DNA from: Pseudozyma flocculosa PF-1
Lineage: Eukaryota > Basidiomycota > Ustilaginomycetes > Ustilaginales > Ustilaginaceae
Reading direction: 5' to 3'
DNA: 64,000 bases
Assembly: GCF_000417875.1 (NCBI RefSeq)
Contig: NW_006920872.1
Coordinates: 821,287 to 885,286, forward strand
A program made the position numbers and the translations under genes. The notes below the pieces were generated by a model, which saw only the letters and a program-made list of their open reading frames with translations, was not told the origin of the DNA and searched no databases. Below are positions 45,465-56,052 of the stretch, piece by piece (positions within the stretch are counted from its first letter, which is position 1; each line of letters opens with the position of its first letter).

Positions 45465-46742
45465 AGCATCGCTGCAGCCCCTCGCCGGCATCTTGCGCGG
45501 TAGGTGCGCATGCAGGCGACCAATGCCGATCCGCGCTCGAGAGAGGTGGCGCCGTCCGGATCTCGACTGATCTGACCTAGTCCTCCCTCCGCCGGGCTCT
45601 TCTCCGCCGCCTTCCAGTCTCGAGCAGACATCGAGGGCCGTTACAACCAGCCGGAAAGGCAGTCGGAATCGCTACGAGTCCAAAAGTCGTTGCACCGCGG
45701 GCGAGCAACGCGAGCAAGAGCGTCGCTAAGCCCAGCCCGCAGTCGGTCACCTCCCCCTCTCGAGTACAGCCGCTAGCCCTTTCCATCGCCGGCCTGGATG
45801 TGGACCCCAAGAGGTCGCCTCTGCCTCTATTGGCAACCCTTCCGCGTCGTGCCGTCTCGAACCCGCCTCCGCTACACGCAGAGCGGCGATCAGCGCGCCC
45901 TGTCCTAGATTCCCCCGTCCCGTTGTGGAAACACGGCGACATCCCAAACGTCGCCTCGCATCTCTTCCGATCCCTGGATTGAACGCAGAATCATCTGGAT
46001 GAGATCGTGGGCGCATCAGACTGCCATGAGACGGGTAGAATGAGGCAGCTGTGTGCAGGGGAAAACAAGCAGGATCGGGGGCCGGTGAAGCGCCAGGGCG
46101 TCCAGCACGCGGCGTGGCAACGAAGGTCGGCGGTGAATGCCCAGCAGGAGGTCGCGCTCTCACGTGCAGAACCGACAGAGCCAGGCCCGCCTAGCGAGAC
46201 GGGCGAGTTTGGCAGGGAGAGAGGGCGGGCAGGGAAGGACGCTCGATCGGCCGAGTGGCTCACAGGCGAGGCCGCTCGCACGGTGGGCCCAGACCGTGGC
46301 TGCGTGGCTTGTTGTGGCTGGGTGGGCCTCGTCGTCGTCGAATTCTTGCCCTGCATGGAAGCCAGGCCAGCACCAGCCCTCTGGCAGGCCGGACCCAGGC
46401 CCAGCCCAGCCTAGCCTGGCTCAACCCAGCCAAGCCCAGACGGCACGCAGCTCGTCAGCCCGCCTGCCTGCTCACCTGCCCGCCTGGGGGTCTGGCCGCC
46501 CGCCCTGCCTGGCCGCCCGCCCTGCCACGCCGGCAGGCCAGGGTGAACTGACTGGCGCGCTCCCGCCTGCCCCCTTCCGTCCCGCCACCACTGCACGGGT
46601 CTAAACGTGCTATCATATCCGGCGAGTATCGCAACCCCAGCGCACACACTCTCGCTCTCTCTCACACACACACACACAGACACACACCAAGATTCCTCGC
46701 CGAGCTTTGTTGCCGACGGGGACTTCTACAGATACTGAAAGT
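45465..46742. other. Spacer with GCCT/CCAG-rich repeats
   Basis: 1.3 kb. Imperfect CCAGCC/TGGC and GCCTGCC repeats occupy about 46380-46545, and a CA/CT run lies at 46640-46690. No gene supported. Confidence 0.55.
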
Positions 46743-48611
46743 ATGCGCCTTGCCTTTGTTTGGTTGTTCTTGGTGCCGGTCGCCCTCGGGCGGCTGGCTA
46801 CAGGGCGACACGACAAGACGGCGGCAAGCGTGACGGGCGACAAGACGACGGGTGACAAGACGACGGGCGACAAGACGACGGGCGACAAGACGATGAGCGA
46901 CAAGACGACGGGCGACAAGACGATGGGCGACAAGACGACGGGCGACAAGACGACGGGCGACAGGACGACGTACGACAAGACGATGGGCGACAAGACGACG
47001 GGCGACAAGACGATGGGCGGCAAGACGATGGGCGACAAGACGATGGGCGACAAGACGATGGGCGACAATACGACGGGCGACAAGACGATGGGCGACAAGA
47101 CGATGGGCGACAAGACGACGGGCTCAAGGCGATTGCTGACGTGGCGGGGGGTCAAAGACCCAACGGTCATCCTGCTCCCCATGCTATGGGAGCACAGGCG
47201 AGTAGATGTGGTTGCTCCGTCGCTGTGGTCCGTCCGGGCCGTGTTCATGCTGTTCTTCGCTTCGACCTTCTGCCGGGACGACGCCTCTGGCGCTGCTCCA
47301 GTGGATGGCCGGGGTGATGCGGCGGTGAATGCGGGTCCGATGGGCATATGCAGACGTTGGCGCTCGGGTGTCGCCAATGCGGGCGATTGCTTCGGCAGCG
47401 TCGTCATTGTTGATGGAGGCTTTGGGGCGGATGAGGAGGAGGCAGGGCAGTTGGCAGATGTGGCTGCTCGTCGATGGACGCGCAGGGAGCATGCAGCCGC
47501 GGCTGCTCTGGCTGATGGCGGCGTGGACGACTCTGACCGCAAGGCTAGGGAACGCCGAGAGGCTGACCTCGTCCTTGCTGTCGAGGACTCTGCTCGTGGT
47601 TGTCAGATCGGGATCCGCGGTGTCGAGCGTCGAGCAGCAGCCGACGCTCACGCTGCTGAGGATGTCGAGCGGGAAGGGCGGTGGAGATGGATGTTGTTTG
47701 GTGGCGAGGAGAGGGGGATGCTTGCCCCCGAAGATGCCGCTCGCCGTCGTCGCCGTCAGAGAGGGGTCCGGGCTGCTGAGCAGCGACTCGTGGCGCCGGA
47801 TGCCCCAGGCGGCGGCGTCGTGGTGGAGAGACGAGCCGGCTACGAAGGTGAGGGCGCTGTCAGGTGTGCCTGGTCCTCGCGTTTGAGGAGGCACGTCGAC
47901 GCAGTCGACGTCGCCATCAGGCAGCCGACAGCAGCCGCGAGGCTGAGGTCCGCCCCAGGCAGAGCGAGAGGCTTCGACGTGGCTTCTTGGCATGGCCAGG
48001 ACGAGGGGCTCGGGCCGGTGGCCCTTTGGGTCCGTGAGACCGTGCCGGGCCGAGTTGAGGACAGACTGATCTACTTCATCGCCTCCTTTTCAGCAGCACG
48101 CAGGAACCTCGACAACATCAAGACGACGACGAGATGGCAAGACCAAGACGACGACATCAAGGCGACGACGGCGGGACGGCAAGACCAAGGCGACGACATC
48201 AAGGCAACGATGGCGGGTCGACAAGACCAAGGCGACAACATCAAGGCGACGACAGCGAGACGGCAAGACCAAGACATCAAGGCGACGACGGCGGGACGGC
48301 AAGACCAAGGCGATAACATCAAGGCGATGATGGCGCGACGGCAAGACGAAGGCGACGACATCAAGGCGACGACGGCGGGACGGCAAGGCGAAGGCGACGA
48401 CATCAAGGCGACGATGGCGAGACGAAAAGGTGAAGGCGACGACATCGAGGCGACGAAGGCGATACGGCAAGGCAAAGGCGACGACATCAAGACGACGAAG
48501 GCGAGACGGCAAGACCAAGGCGACGACATCAAGACGACGACGGCAAGACGAAAGGTGAGTACCGCCGGCACGCGCGCTGCCTTCCAAGACGACGTCGTCG
48601 CTGCGCGCTGA
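46743..48611 (+). CDS. Minisatellite-rich ORF with signal-peptide-like start (uncertain)
   Basis: An uninterrupted frame of 622 codons from the ATG at 46743. It starts [16 protein letters not shown], which looks like a signal peptide, then runs into 19 five-residue repeats of the form [10 protein letters not shown] (15-bp units, 46833-47120). A ~320-residue Arg/Ala/Gly-rich middle follows, then about eleven 14-residue repeats of the form [14 protein letters not shown] (42-bp units, 48112-48555). The opposite strand is also open over the same tracts (for example 47993..47184, Ser/Pro-rich), so the coding strand is not secure. Repeats whose units are multiples of three keep frames open by themselves. 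It may be a secreted repeat protein of the kind found in plant-associated fungi, or non-coding minisatellite DNA. Confidence 0.35.
   Translation: MRLAFVWLFLVPVALGRLATGRHDKTAASVTGDKTTGDKTTGDKTTGDKTMSDKTTGDKTMGDKTTGDKTTGDRTTYDKTMGDKTTGDKTMGGKTMGDKTMGDKTMGDNTTGDKTMGDKTMGDKTTGSRRLLTWRGVKDPTVILLPMLWEHRRVDVVAPSLWSVRAVFMLFFASTFCRDDASGAAPVDGRGDAAVNAGPMGICRRWRSGVANAGDCFGSVVIVDGGFGADEEEAGQLADVAARRWTRREHAAAAALADGGVDDSDRKARERREADLVLAVEDSARGCQIGIRGVERRAAADAHAAEDVEREGRWRWMLFGGEERGMLAPEDAARRRRRQRGVRAAEQRLVAPDAPGGGVVVERRAGYEGEGAVRCAWSSRLRRHVDAVDVAIRQPTAAARLRSAPGRARGFDVASWHGQDEGLGPVALWVRETVPGRVEDRLIYFIASFSAARRNLDNIKTTTRWQDQDDDIKATTAGRQDQGDDIKATMAGRQDQGDNIKATTARRQDQDIKATTAGRQDQGDNIKAMMARRQDEGDDIKATTAGRQGEGDDIKATMARRKGEGDDIEATKAIRQGKGDDIKTTKARRQDQGDDIKTTTARRKVSTAGTRAAFQDDVVAAR
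46833..47120. repeat. 15-bp minisatellite (about 19 units)
   Basis: Tandem units close to GGCGACAAGACGACG, varying mainly ACG/ATG at the end. In the plus frame they encode [10 protein letters not shown]. Confidence 0.95.
48112..48555. repeat. 42-bp minisatellite (about 11 units)
   Basis: Tandem units containing GACATCAAGGCGACGACG followed by a GCGGGACGGCAAGACCAAGG-like half. Some units are shortened. The units become more divergent to the right. Confidence 0.9.
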
Positions 48612-49605
48612 CCACCAGCCTGAGGCCCCCTCTTCGGCCCCTCGTCGCAGACATCAAGATTGGGCGTCAAGATTGGGCTTATAATGCTTTGGGATCCGGG
48701 GGGATTTTGATATTTGGGATCCGGGGGGATTTTGATATTTGGGTCGGGGGTCGCCGTCAGCCCCTTGGCGTCGGCCCCTGGCGGGAAAAGGGCGGGCTTC
48801 GCTCGGCCTCGTCGCTACTCTTTCGGCGGTGCCACCTCGCCCGCGGCCGGACCCGCTAGATGCGGGGTTAGCCGCGGCAGGTGCGCGACCAATGGGGAGT
48901 TCAAGGCGTCGGGGCTGGGGTCGTCCCGCCGGGGTCGCCCTGTTGCAACAATCGACCCCCCCGAGGCGGTGCCCGTCTGCAGTGCTGGGGAGGGGTACCT
49001 CGGCGTTGCAGGCGGGCTGAAAAGCCGCCTTGGGCGCCGGCAAAAACGTTGTTCCTCGTCGACACCATCATGACGAGACATCCTCGCATGCGGACTCGAA
49101 CGCAGGGCCTCGGACCAGCCAGAATTCGCGGCAGTTCGGTCAACGCGGTCGCAAAACCGCTAGGCCAAACTGGCCTCGAACAATTTGATTAACTTTTTAC
49201 CGCTTATGTAGCTTTGCTGCGCCCCTGCATTTCCCGCTGACCAGACAACGGACGCGCGAGCGTTGGTTGCCCTGCTGGACGGCTCCACTCCCCCTTTTTC
49301 CATCCCACTCGGCCGCTGCAAGCCCCGACCTCGCTTCCTTTCTCACGGTCACCTCTTTCATCGTCACTCGCCGCCAGCATCGTCGCCGCTCGCGATCACC
49401 CACGTCCGTCTCGTCTCCCTTGCACTGACCCCCCAGTCGACTCCTTCGAATGCCCGTCCCACTGGCAGACCACTGAGCCGGCTGGCCGAGGCATTCGCCC
49501 GATCCAGGTGAAGGGCTTGCGATCGCGCTCCGTCGACTATCGCGGCTGCCGAGCGGAGCTGACGTTCCCCTTCCGATTCGGCGTGACACCTGGCAGTTTC
49601 TGCGC
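48612..49605. other. Spacer with duplicated 25-mer and Pol III-like boxes
   Basis: Two copies of a ~26-bp unit containing GATCCGGGGGGATTTTGATA stand in tandem at about 48690-48741. On the minus strand, TGGCCTAGCGG (49167..49157) fits the tRNA A-box consensus and GTTCGAGTCC (49101..49092) the B-box consensus, 55 bp apart. The sequence does not fold into a tRNA. No protein gene supported. Confidence 0.45.
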
Positions 49606-50268
49606 ATGGTGCTCACCCAGATGCACCTCGACCATGCACTTTGCATTTCGCCGAAGGTCCAGGGTCCTGCAGTCCGCTTCGTGACCGGACGACTGCCGAC
49701 GGCCAATCGATCCGCCGACCAGCGTCGCGCGACACTTCCCTTCCAAGCCGGCACGCCGCGCCCATCGCCCGTCCCGACTGCTGCTACATATCTCGAGCAC
49801 TTGCAACTTGCTGCAACGCTCATCGATCCTGCCTCGCGATCCGTCCACCTCGATGTCCATTCGCCTGCTCGACGGGCGCTCTGCGCAGCAGACCGAGGTA
49901 AGCAAGGTAAGCAGCAGGCCCAGATCGTCTTGCCCCCATTTTGCAGTCGTCGTGCAGGTCAGATCAGAGGCTGGGCGCTGTCCGGCCCGGAACCGCATCA
50001 GTCTCGGTGCCTCACAGCGGTCGGAGCAGGCCGTCTCGGCGCTATTCGGCAGAGAAGCGCTCATTGCTGTCCGTCACCGTGCGATATCTCGACGTCATCG
50101 TCCCTCACCTCGGACCATGCGGCGGAACATCGGCGAGCTGGCGTACCAACGATGAAGGATGACCACAGCAACGACCACGAGCTCGAAGGCCGCAGCCCCC
50201 TCAGACCATCAAGACCCGTCAAGGTCACAGAGCGAAGGCCTCCGCTGGCATTGAAGGTATTCAGGTGA
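49606..50268 (+). CDS. Possible ORF of unknown function (weak)
   Basis: An ATG-started frame of 220 codons with no recognised family and mixed composition. An alternative frame from 49852 could be spliced (GTAAGC at about 49897, acceptor CGTGCAG near 49958). I record it only because it is the longest ATG frame in a 1.9-kb spacer; it may well be chance. Confidence 0.15.
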   Translation: MVLTQMHLDHALCISPKVQGPAVRFVTGRLPTANRSADQRRATLPFQAGTPRPSPVPTAATYLEHLQLAATLIDPASRSVHLDVHSPARRALCAADRGKQGKQQAQIVLPPFCSRRAGQIRGWALSGPEPHQSRCLTAVGAGRLGAIRQRSAHCCPSPCDISTSSSLTSDHAAEHRRAGVPTMKDDHSNDHELEGRSPLRPSRPVKVTERRPPLALKVFR

Positions 50269-50482
50269 GTGAGATTGATTGCAGAGCGAGCGTGGGGGTG
50301 GTGAGACGAGCCGGACTTCGATGAAGCGGAGAGAGCGAGAAGATGGCGCAGGCCGGGTCATCTACGGAGCGGGAAAGAGCGTGGAAGAAGTCTCCGACTA
50401 CGGCGACGAAATGGAGGGCGGAGCGAGGACCGAGCGTCGAGGCGGTGTCTGCAGCGGCTGACGGCAGCCTCAGCTCGCCCTA
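50269..50482. other. Short 3' spacer
   Basis: GA-rich 3' flank of the secreted Lys/Asp-rich protein gene. Nothing else seen. Confidence 0.5.
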
Positions 50483-51697
50483 CTACTGCTGCTGCACCTC
50501 GTCGCCGGCGACCTTCTTGTCGCTCTCGTCGTCCTTCTTGTCGCCCTCGTCCTTCTTGTCGGCGTCGCCCCCGACCTTCTCCTCAGCGCCGCCCTCGACC
50601 TCCTTGTCGGCGTCGCCCTTGGCGACCTGCGACTCGCTGTCGTGGTCCTGCTTCTTGGCAGACTGGCCCGTCTGCGCCTTGTAGTCGTTCTTGACAGCGT
50701 CCTTGGCGCGTCCAGGGAGCTTGACGATGTAGTCGAAGAAGTCCTTGGTCTTTTCGACCTTGGTCTTGGCCTTGTCCTTGCCCTCGTGCCACTTGTCGTC
50801 GACCTTGTCCTTGCCCTCGTCCCACTTCTCGTGGACGTTGTGGCCGAGGTCCTTGGCTGCATCCTTGGCGGCGCCCGTGGCCATGCCCAGGCCGTAGCCG
50901 AAGCGGAAGCCGGGCGAGGCGGTGTCGGGGGCGTCGGAGCCGTCCTTGTCGTCGCTCTTGCTCTTCGACTTGTCGACCTGCGAGTGGGCCGGGGTGACGG
51001 GTGTGACCTGGGTGAGATCCTGGTCCTCAAAGTCGCCAGAGTACGGGTAGCTGAGCTCGTCCGACTCGGGGTACAGGTCTACGTAGTCGTTGCGGTCAGC
51101 CTGCTGCTCGCCGCGCTTCTGGCTGTACCTGTCGTTGATCACCTGCGGCTGGTTCTCGGGCTCGTCACGGAGCGCAGGGGCGTCAAGGGCGTCGTCTCCG
51201 TCGTCGAGGGCGTCGCCCTTCCTCTTGTCGATGCTCGAGTCGGACTGCTTGGAGGTGAGGCGCTTGCAGACGGCGTCGATGGGGCTCCACTCGGACGCAT
51301 CGTCGCCGAGCATGCTCCACTGTCCCTTGCGGTCGATGCGGAACATGCGTCCATCGGCGGCCTTCATGAAGCTGGCGTAAGCCTTGGCCCACTCGGGAAC
51401 GTCGGCAGCGGAGGTCGACGAGAGGGCATCGTACTGCTCGCCGCAGGGCGAGGCAGTCTCCTCCCAGTTTCCCGCCTGGCCGCGGTACCACACGCCGTTG
51501 GTCGGCATCAGAGAGCAGCCGACGCCGTGCTCGGCGGTCTTGTCGGCCGAAGAGTCCAGGGCGTTCTTGGAGCGCCTCGAGAAGCTGCGGCCTCGGCCCT
51601 GAACGGACGAGCGAGCCTCGACGCCGGCGTTGCCGGAGATCGACACAGCCACGAGGACCGTGGAGAGGAGGAGCGAAAAGGCGGTGCAGGTCTTCAT
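50483..51697 (-). CDS. Secreted lysine/aspartate-rich protein, unknown
   Basis: Single-exon, 404 residues from the ATG at 51697. An ATG seven codons upstream (51718) is in frame, but the downstream one gives a clean signal peptide (MKTCTAFSLLLSTVLVAVSISG). The mature N-terminal part has four cysteines (GCSLMPTNGVWY, ASPCGEQYDAL, IDAVCKRL) and an aromatic segment GVWYRGQAGNWEE, perhaps a small folded domain. A DKRK site near residue 175 could be a processing site. The C-terminal half is very hydrophilic: KDAAKDLGHNVHEKWDEGKDKVDDKWHE-type repeats (11-residue periodicity, LEA-like) and then Asp/Lys/Glu-only stretches ending VQQQ. It is the only minus-strand gene inside the plus-strand array. It could be an apoplastic or cell-wall protein; function unknown. 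Confidence 0.75.
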   Translation of the reverse strand: MKTCTAFSLLLSTVLVAVSISGNAGVEARSSVQGRGRSFSRRSKNALDSSADKTAEHGVGCSLMPTNGVWYRGQAGNWEETASPCGEQYDALSSTSAADVPEWAKAYASFMKAADGRMFRIDRKGQWSMLGDDASEWSPIDAVCKRLTSKQSDSSIDKRKGDALDDGDDALDAPALRDEPENQPQVINDRYSQKRGEQQADRNDYVDLYPESDELSYPYSGDFEDQDLTQVTPVTPAHSQVDKSKSKSDDKDGSDAPDTASPGFRFGYGLGMATGAAKDAAKDLGHNVHEKWDEGKDKVDDKWHEGKDKAKTKVEKTKDFFDYIVKLPGRAKDAVKNDYKAQTGQSAKKQDHDSESQVAKGDADKEVEGGAEEKVGGDADKKDEGDKKDDESDKKVAGDEVQQQ

Positions 51698-51854
51698 GTT
51701 GGCGAGCGGGCGTGGCAAGAGAGGGAGAGGGTGCGAGAGTGAAGGACGGTGTTGGTGCGGGCTGAGGATTAAAGGGACGAAGAGAGGGTGAGGGAAAGGA
51801 GGGTGAGTGGATCGATGAAGAGGAGGGGTCGAGGGAGGGCGACGAGCGGCGATG

Positions 51855-51861
51855 TTTTATA
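51855..51861 (-). promoter_or_regulatory. TATA box for the secreted Lys/Asp-rich gene
   Basis: GGTATAAAAC on the minus strand, about 160 bp before the ATG at 51697, with a CT-rich (plus-strand GA-rich) leader between. The match and distance suit a fungal core promoter. Confidence 0.5.
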
Positions 51862-52620
51862 CCTCGCCGTGAGATGAAGCACGGATGAAGCATGGCAGCC
51901 TCCCTCTGTTCGCCTGGCAGCGTCTCAACGCTGCCGTCGAGCAAGCTCCTCGGCTGAACGAGCTGGCGAAGCCGTTTCGGGGCGTTGATGGGGGCGGCCG
52001 CGTCGATGGAGCCACCAGCGACGATGCGCCGAGCCGGCAGCGATGGCTTGCCGGCACGCCCTCCGGTCAGCCCCGAGGTGGTCAAGGTGGGTGGGCGATT
52101 GGTCAAGGTATGTAGCCTGCCTGCTCTCGGTGGGCGATGGCAGTGCACCTCTCTGCTCGTCCCCACCCACCTCACCAAGCTTGCCTTCACTCGACGCCCC
52201 CTCGGGGCGTAGGGCGCGGTCGAGCAGCCGTACGTGGCGATGCTCTGTCTCTCCCGGTGGCGGCAGACTCTCTCGTCGGACAGACGGCCGAGGCCGGCGC
52301 GATTCAGCACAGCCTGCACCGCTCACGTCGTTGTCGCAGCCGTCGAGGCCCTGGTTGCAGCACCGTCAGCATTGCTTGCGTGATCAGCCGGGCCAAGCAG
52401 AGGACGCAGGGCAGCTCGAGTGGCCGGCCGCTCCAGCCAGGAGAGGCGCCTGCGAAAATGGCCGCGGCCGAAATTCAGAGGGCGAGGCTGGCTGTCTGCC
52501 CCCTCTCGCCCTTTCTCGCCTCTCTGCACCCGACCACCACAGCCTCCCTTCCCAGCATCAACGCCCCGACGCCCTTTCGCACACACAGCTCGCCACCAAT
52601 CACTCTGAAAGTCGCCCAGC
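51862..52620. other. Divergent spacer between secreted gene and array copy 5
   Basis: Promoter region for both flanking genes. No gene supported. Confidence 0.55.
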
Positions 52621-53232
52621 ATGGAGTTGGCAGGACAGCTCGAGCGCTGGGACCTCTACGCCGCCTACCGCACAAAGGATCTGCCCGACGGGGGTCGCCA
52701 GACAATCATCGAGGTCTGCGTGCCTATGACCGTCGACCGCTGGCCCAACGAAGCGCCCCTCGTTCCACAGCTACCTCGTTGGCTCGACCACCGCCTCCGC
52801 CTCGACGCGGCAGAGTTCCTGATCGACGTCTTTCGGTTCCGTCCCTCGGGCCTCGACGGCCAGATGACTGCATTCAGCCAACAGGTCGTCGACATTGTCA
52901 TCACGCCCGTCTTTGTCCCCTATCTGTCCTTCAGCAGTGTGGACCCGGGCGTCGTACTGGAAGCGTTCGAGTCTCGCGAGCTCTGCGCCGCCCTGCTGCA
53001 CCATGTCGACCACCACGACATTCTTTCGACCTCCTTGGGAAGCCTCAAGTACCAGCTCTACCTCGCCGAACCGGCAAGGCAGCACATCGCCGAGCTCGCG
53101 GGTCGTAACGCTGGGAAGTGGCGCAGAAAGCTCGATCTTCTCAAGACCCACGCCGCCTGGTTCCAGGACGAGATTCTGCCCGAGCTTCTCGAGGTGCGCG
53201 GCATGAAGCGCAAGGCCCGCCGAGGCCAGTGA
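52621..53232 (+). CDS. LPRWLD-family protein, array copy 5
   Basis: 203 residues, single exon, very close to copy 4 across the 9.7-kb interval that separates them. Conserved blocks: TIIEVCVPMTV (28-38), LPRWLDHRLRLD (51-62), FLIDVFRFRPSGLDGQM (66-82), QVVDIVITPVFVP (88-100), YQLYLAEPARQHIAELA (141-157 region) and a tail with ILPELLE followed by a basic KRKARRGQ end. The basic tail is not shared with copy 4 and could be a nuclear signal. No signal peptide. The ATG at 52621 follows a CCACCA/CT-rich leader and matches the start of copy 4. Function unknown. Confidence 0.85.
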   Translation: MELAGQLERWDLYAAYRTKDLPDGGRQTIIEVCVPMTVDRWPNEAPLVPQLPRWLDHRLRLDAAEFLIDVFRFRPSGLDGQMTAFSQQVVDIVITPVFVPYLSFSSVDPGVVLEAFESRELCAALLHHVDHHDILSTSLGSLKYQLYLAEPARQHIAELAGRNAGKWRRKLDLLKTHAAWFQDEILPELLEVRGMKRKARRGQ

Positions 53233-54320
53233 AGGGTCGGAGCAAGGAATGCGTCGGTGGCCTGCAGCGCTCGTGTTGCCGTCTTCCGCCCTTTCCGGAC
53301 CTGGGTGAGTTCGCTCGAGGTCGCAGTCGCTCGCAGCACACCCACACCGGCTGACTCGACTCATCTCTTCGACATCTTAGGCGCATTTTCTACCTGCGCA
53401 GAGCGTCTCGCACCCCTACATATCCGTCACCAAGCACTGTTCCCCTCACCACGATTTCCTTCGCGCCTTTCACGCCGCGCAACGGTCCCTCGCGACGACC
53501 TCCCCGCAGCCTCGATCGATGTTGTCGAGCACTCGAGCAGCGACGGGCCACAGGAGATCGAATGAGCAGCAGACTTTCCGCACCTCGGGCAAGCCTTTCG
53601 ACTTTCGAGCAACCTCGGTCGATGAGTTGCTCCTGACCTCGCCAGTCTGTCGCAACCCTTCACCATCCCTCCAAGTCTTTCGAGCCATCCTTCCCACGCT
53701 CGTTCCGTGTCGCAAAAGCCTGAAACCGTCATTGTCTCGCAGTCGTCGCGCCCGCTGCACTCGCTCCACGCTTGCCGGTCCTGGACTGCAATCAGAGTGG
53801 CTGCTCGGGATTCCTCTCGAAAGCATATCGGGGGCCGATTCCAGCGTTGCTGCTCATGACAAGATGGGTTTTGGACGAGCCCGTGTGTGCGTGCTTGTCG
53901 CCACTTTGGCAAGCGGCGTTCAGTCCAGAGCTCAGGGGCGAAGCACGCAGACCGACGAGAGCCCGGCGTCGGCTTGTTTCGATTCCTCGCCGCCATGGTC
54001 AGCCTAGGCTGTTCAGCGGCCGAACGGTTCTCGAGCCATGGAAATGGCCATGGCCAACGGGAGCCAGGTTCGCCCGTGTGCGGAGCAGGTGGCAGGGCCG
54101 CCGCCGCTCAGCAGCAGGGGCAAGCAGCCAAAAAAGCGGCAGGCAGAAAAGGCGCGCTTGCTGGCGACAGTTCCTCGTCCTTCCTTTCCACCACCACCGC
54201 CTCCACCACGACCGCCTTCACCCACACCTATTCGTGCGGCCCCTCTTTGTCTCCGCACGTGCACGGCAGCATCGAGCCAGACACCACCTCCACCGCCGCC
54301 AGGACTCGCATCTCCCCATC
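53233..54320. other. Array spacer 5
   Basis: 1.1 kb with several overlapping open frames (for example 53772 onwards) that run into copy 6 in its frame but lack family motifs. The last ~170 bp are a CCACCACC-rich leader. Confidence 0.5.
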
Positions 54321-54920
54321 ATGTCCATGTTCCTGCCCGAGGGTCCCGTCGTCACCCTGCCGTCGCAGCCTCCCCCCAGCGGCACGACCCAGATCACCCT
54401 CATCGAGGTCTTGCTGCCCGTCTCGATCAATCTGTCCAGCCACACCCTGTCAGCTCATCGTCCCCGATGGCTCGACCCGTACCTCGATCTGGACAAGGGC
54501 AAGTTCCTCCTCGACGTCTTCCACTTCAAGCCGGTCGGCTGCGATGCCGAAGCCGTGCCTCAGAGCCATGCGCACCTCGTCAGGGTCCCCATCAGGCCCG
54601 TGTGGTTCTCGAGCACCTCGCGCGAGGAGGTCGAGAATTGGATCCTCGCCTACCCGAGCCGCAGCGTCGCGATCGCCTGTCGAAGCTACCCGAGCGCCAC
54701 CAACGTCCTCAGGACCCAGCTGCACGACGTCGAGCACGAGCTGTACCTTGCCATGCCGTCTTGGCAGGAGCTCAAGAAGAGGGCAGAGGGACTGGCAAGG
54801 CAGTCGCGCCCCGACCTCGAGAACCTCACGGCTTGTGCGCAGAGGTTCCAGCAGCAACTGCGCACCTTTTTCGAGGGCGGCAGCCGTCAGTCGAGCGTCT
54901 CTGACCTCGGCCATCGCTAG
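54321..54920 (+). CDS. LPRWLD-family protein, array copy 6
   Basis: 199 residues. Its blocks are ITLIEVLLPVSI (25-36), RPRWLDPYLDLD (48-59), FLLDVFHFKPVGC (62-74), LVRVPIRPVWF (86-96), ELYLAMPSWQELKKRA and a helical tail. The frame is open far upstream of 54321, but family alignment and the CCATCATG context favour this ATG. The N-terminus has a Pro-rich stretch (LPSQPPPSG) not found in copies 4 and 5. The position after PxG loses the xxQM pair, so it is more diverged than those two. No signal peptide. Function unknown. Confidence 0.8.
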   Translation: MSMFLPEGPVVTLPSQPPPSGTTQITLIEVLLPVSINLSSHTLSAHRPRWLDPYLDLDKGKFLLDVFHFKPVGCDAEAVPQSHAHLVRVPIRPVWFSSTSREEVENWILAYPSRSVAIACRSYPSATNVLRTQLHDVEHELYLAMPSWQELKKRAEGLARQSRPDLENLTACAQRFQQQLRTFFEGGSRQSSVSDLGHR

Positions 54921-56052
54921 CCTTGCAGCTCGACCATGGCAGACGGCAATCTAAGCGGGCGTCCACCCTCAACTAGCCTGGCCCAAGCTACAACACTCAG
55001 CACGTGCCCTTGTGAGTCGTGTCCGAGCCTCGACGTCGCCACTCTCGACGCTCGCTCGCTGACCCTGCCTGGTCGTATCGGTCCTCCCAGCACAGATGAT
55101 GCAAGGCACCGCATCAGCAAGCCACATGCAGCAACTCAAAGCGTCTCAAAGCCAAGCCGAAGCAGCAGCACAGCGAATCCAAGTCCCTCCTCGATCGGCC
55201 TCGAGCCAGGCCACGCCACTCAATTTCGATGTTCACAAGAGGCTTGGTCGATATCCGTCGTCCGACTCTCCTTGATCGCCAACGCAGCACTCCTCCCAGT
55301 CAGCTCTACGAAATCACCTCACGTGTACCCTTGCGGGTAGCTCCAATCGCGACCGGCCTGCACCGCCTCTTGCGCTGCGCCCACCACGATATGCAACGTC
55401 GGCCCATCCAGTATTTCCGGGTGTGAGGATATCTTCGGCGTCGTATCTCGCCTCACGAGAAGTCTGGTGCGGCAGGCCAGAGCGAGAGCTGTACGACATG
55501 CGTTAGAGAGGACCGCACAAGACCGGTAAGCCACAGCCGGGTGGCACGCCGGAGAGCAGGACAGCCTTCGCCGAATCCTACCTGCACTCGGCGTTGTGGC
55601 CGCGGTGGCTGCCCGGCTTTTAGTCGCGGCCCACACTCTTCGGCGAACGAAGGTTTGCATCCAAGGTTCCACGTTCCGGGGCGTAGCTGCTGCGCAGAAA
55701 GCGTGCGCGGTCGATTGCCACTGGATGCCCAGCTCGACGGGAGGAGCGCAGCCGTCGACGACCGCATGGGTCACCAACCGAGTGCTCGCACGCAGCCTTT
55801 GCGTCGCCCGCTGTGTGGCACTTGGCAGGTTTTTGCCAGCGTTGTGGTAGGCCAAGCGTCGCAGCCGGCTACACAGTACCTGAAAGACATATAAAGGACG
55901 ACTCTCGATGTGTCTCAGGCAGTCCGGAGCCCTCCTACCGACGCCTTCATTCCCACTCGACCACCCATCAAGACCGTTCACCCGCCTTTTCTCGCTTCTC
56001 GCAGTGCAACCGCTGGCCTTCAGTCTTCGCCTATCCGCTTTCGCTGCCTACA
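54921..56052. other. Array spacer 6
   Basis: 1.1 kb without a supported gene. A good TATA box lies at 55890. Confidence 0.55.
55890..55895 (+). promoter_or_regulatory. TATA box for array copy 7
   Basis: CATATAAAGG about 160 bp before the ATG at 56053, then a CT-rich leader. Best core-promoter match in the array. Confidence 0.5.

Noticed and set aside
46833..48555. CRISPR array
   Set aside because: Repeats are contiguous without unique spacers, and the genome is eukaryotic; these are minisatellites.
49081..49175. A tRNA gene on the minus strand
   Set aside because: A- and B-box sequences are present but acceptor, D and T stems do not pair; kept only as a possible tRNA-derived element.
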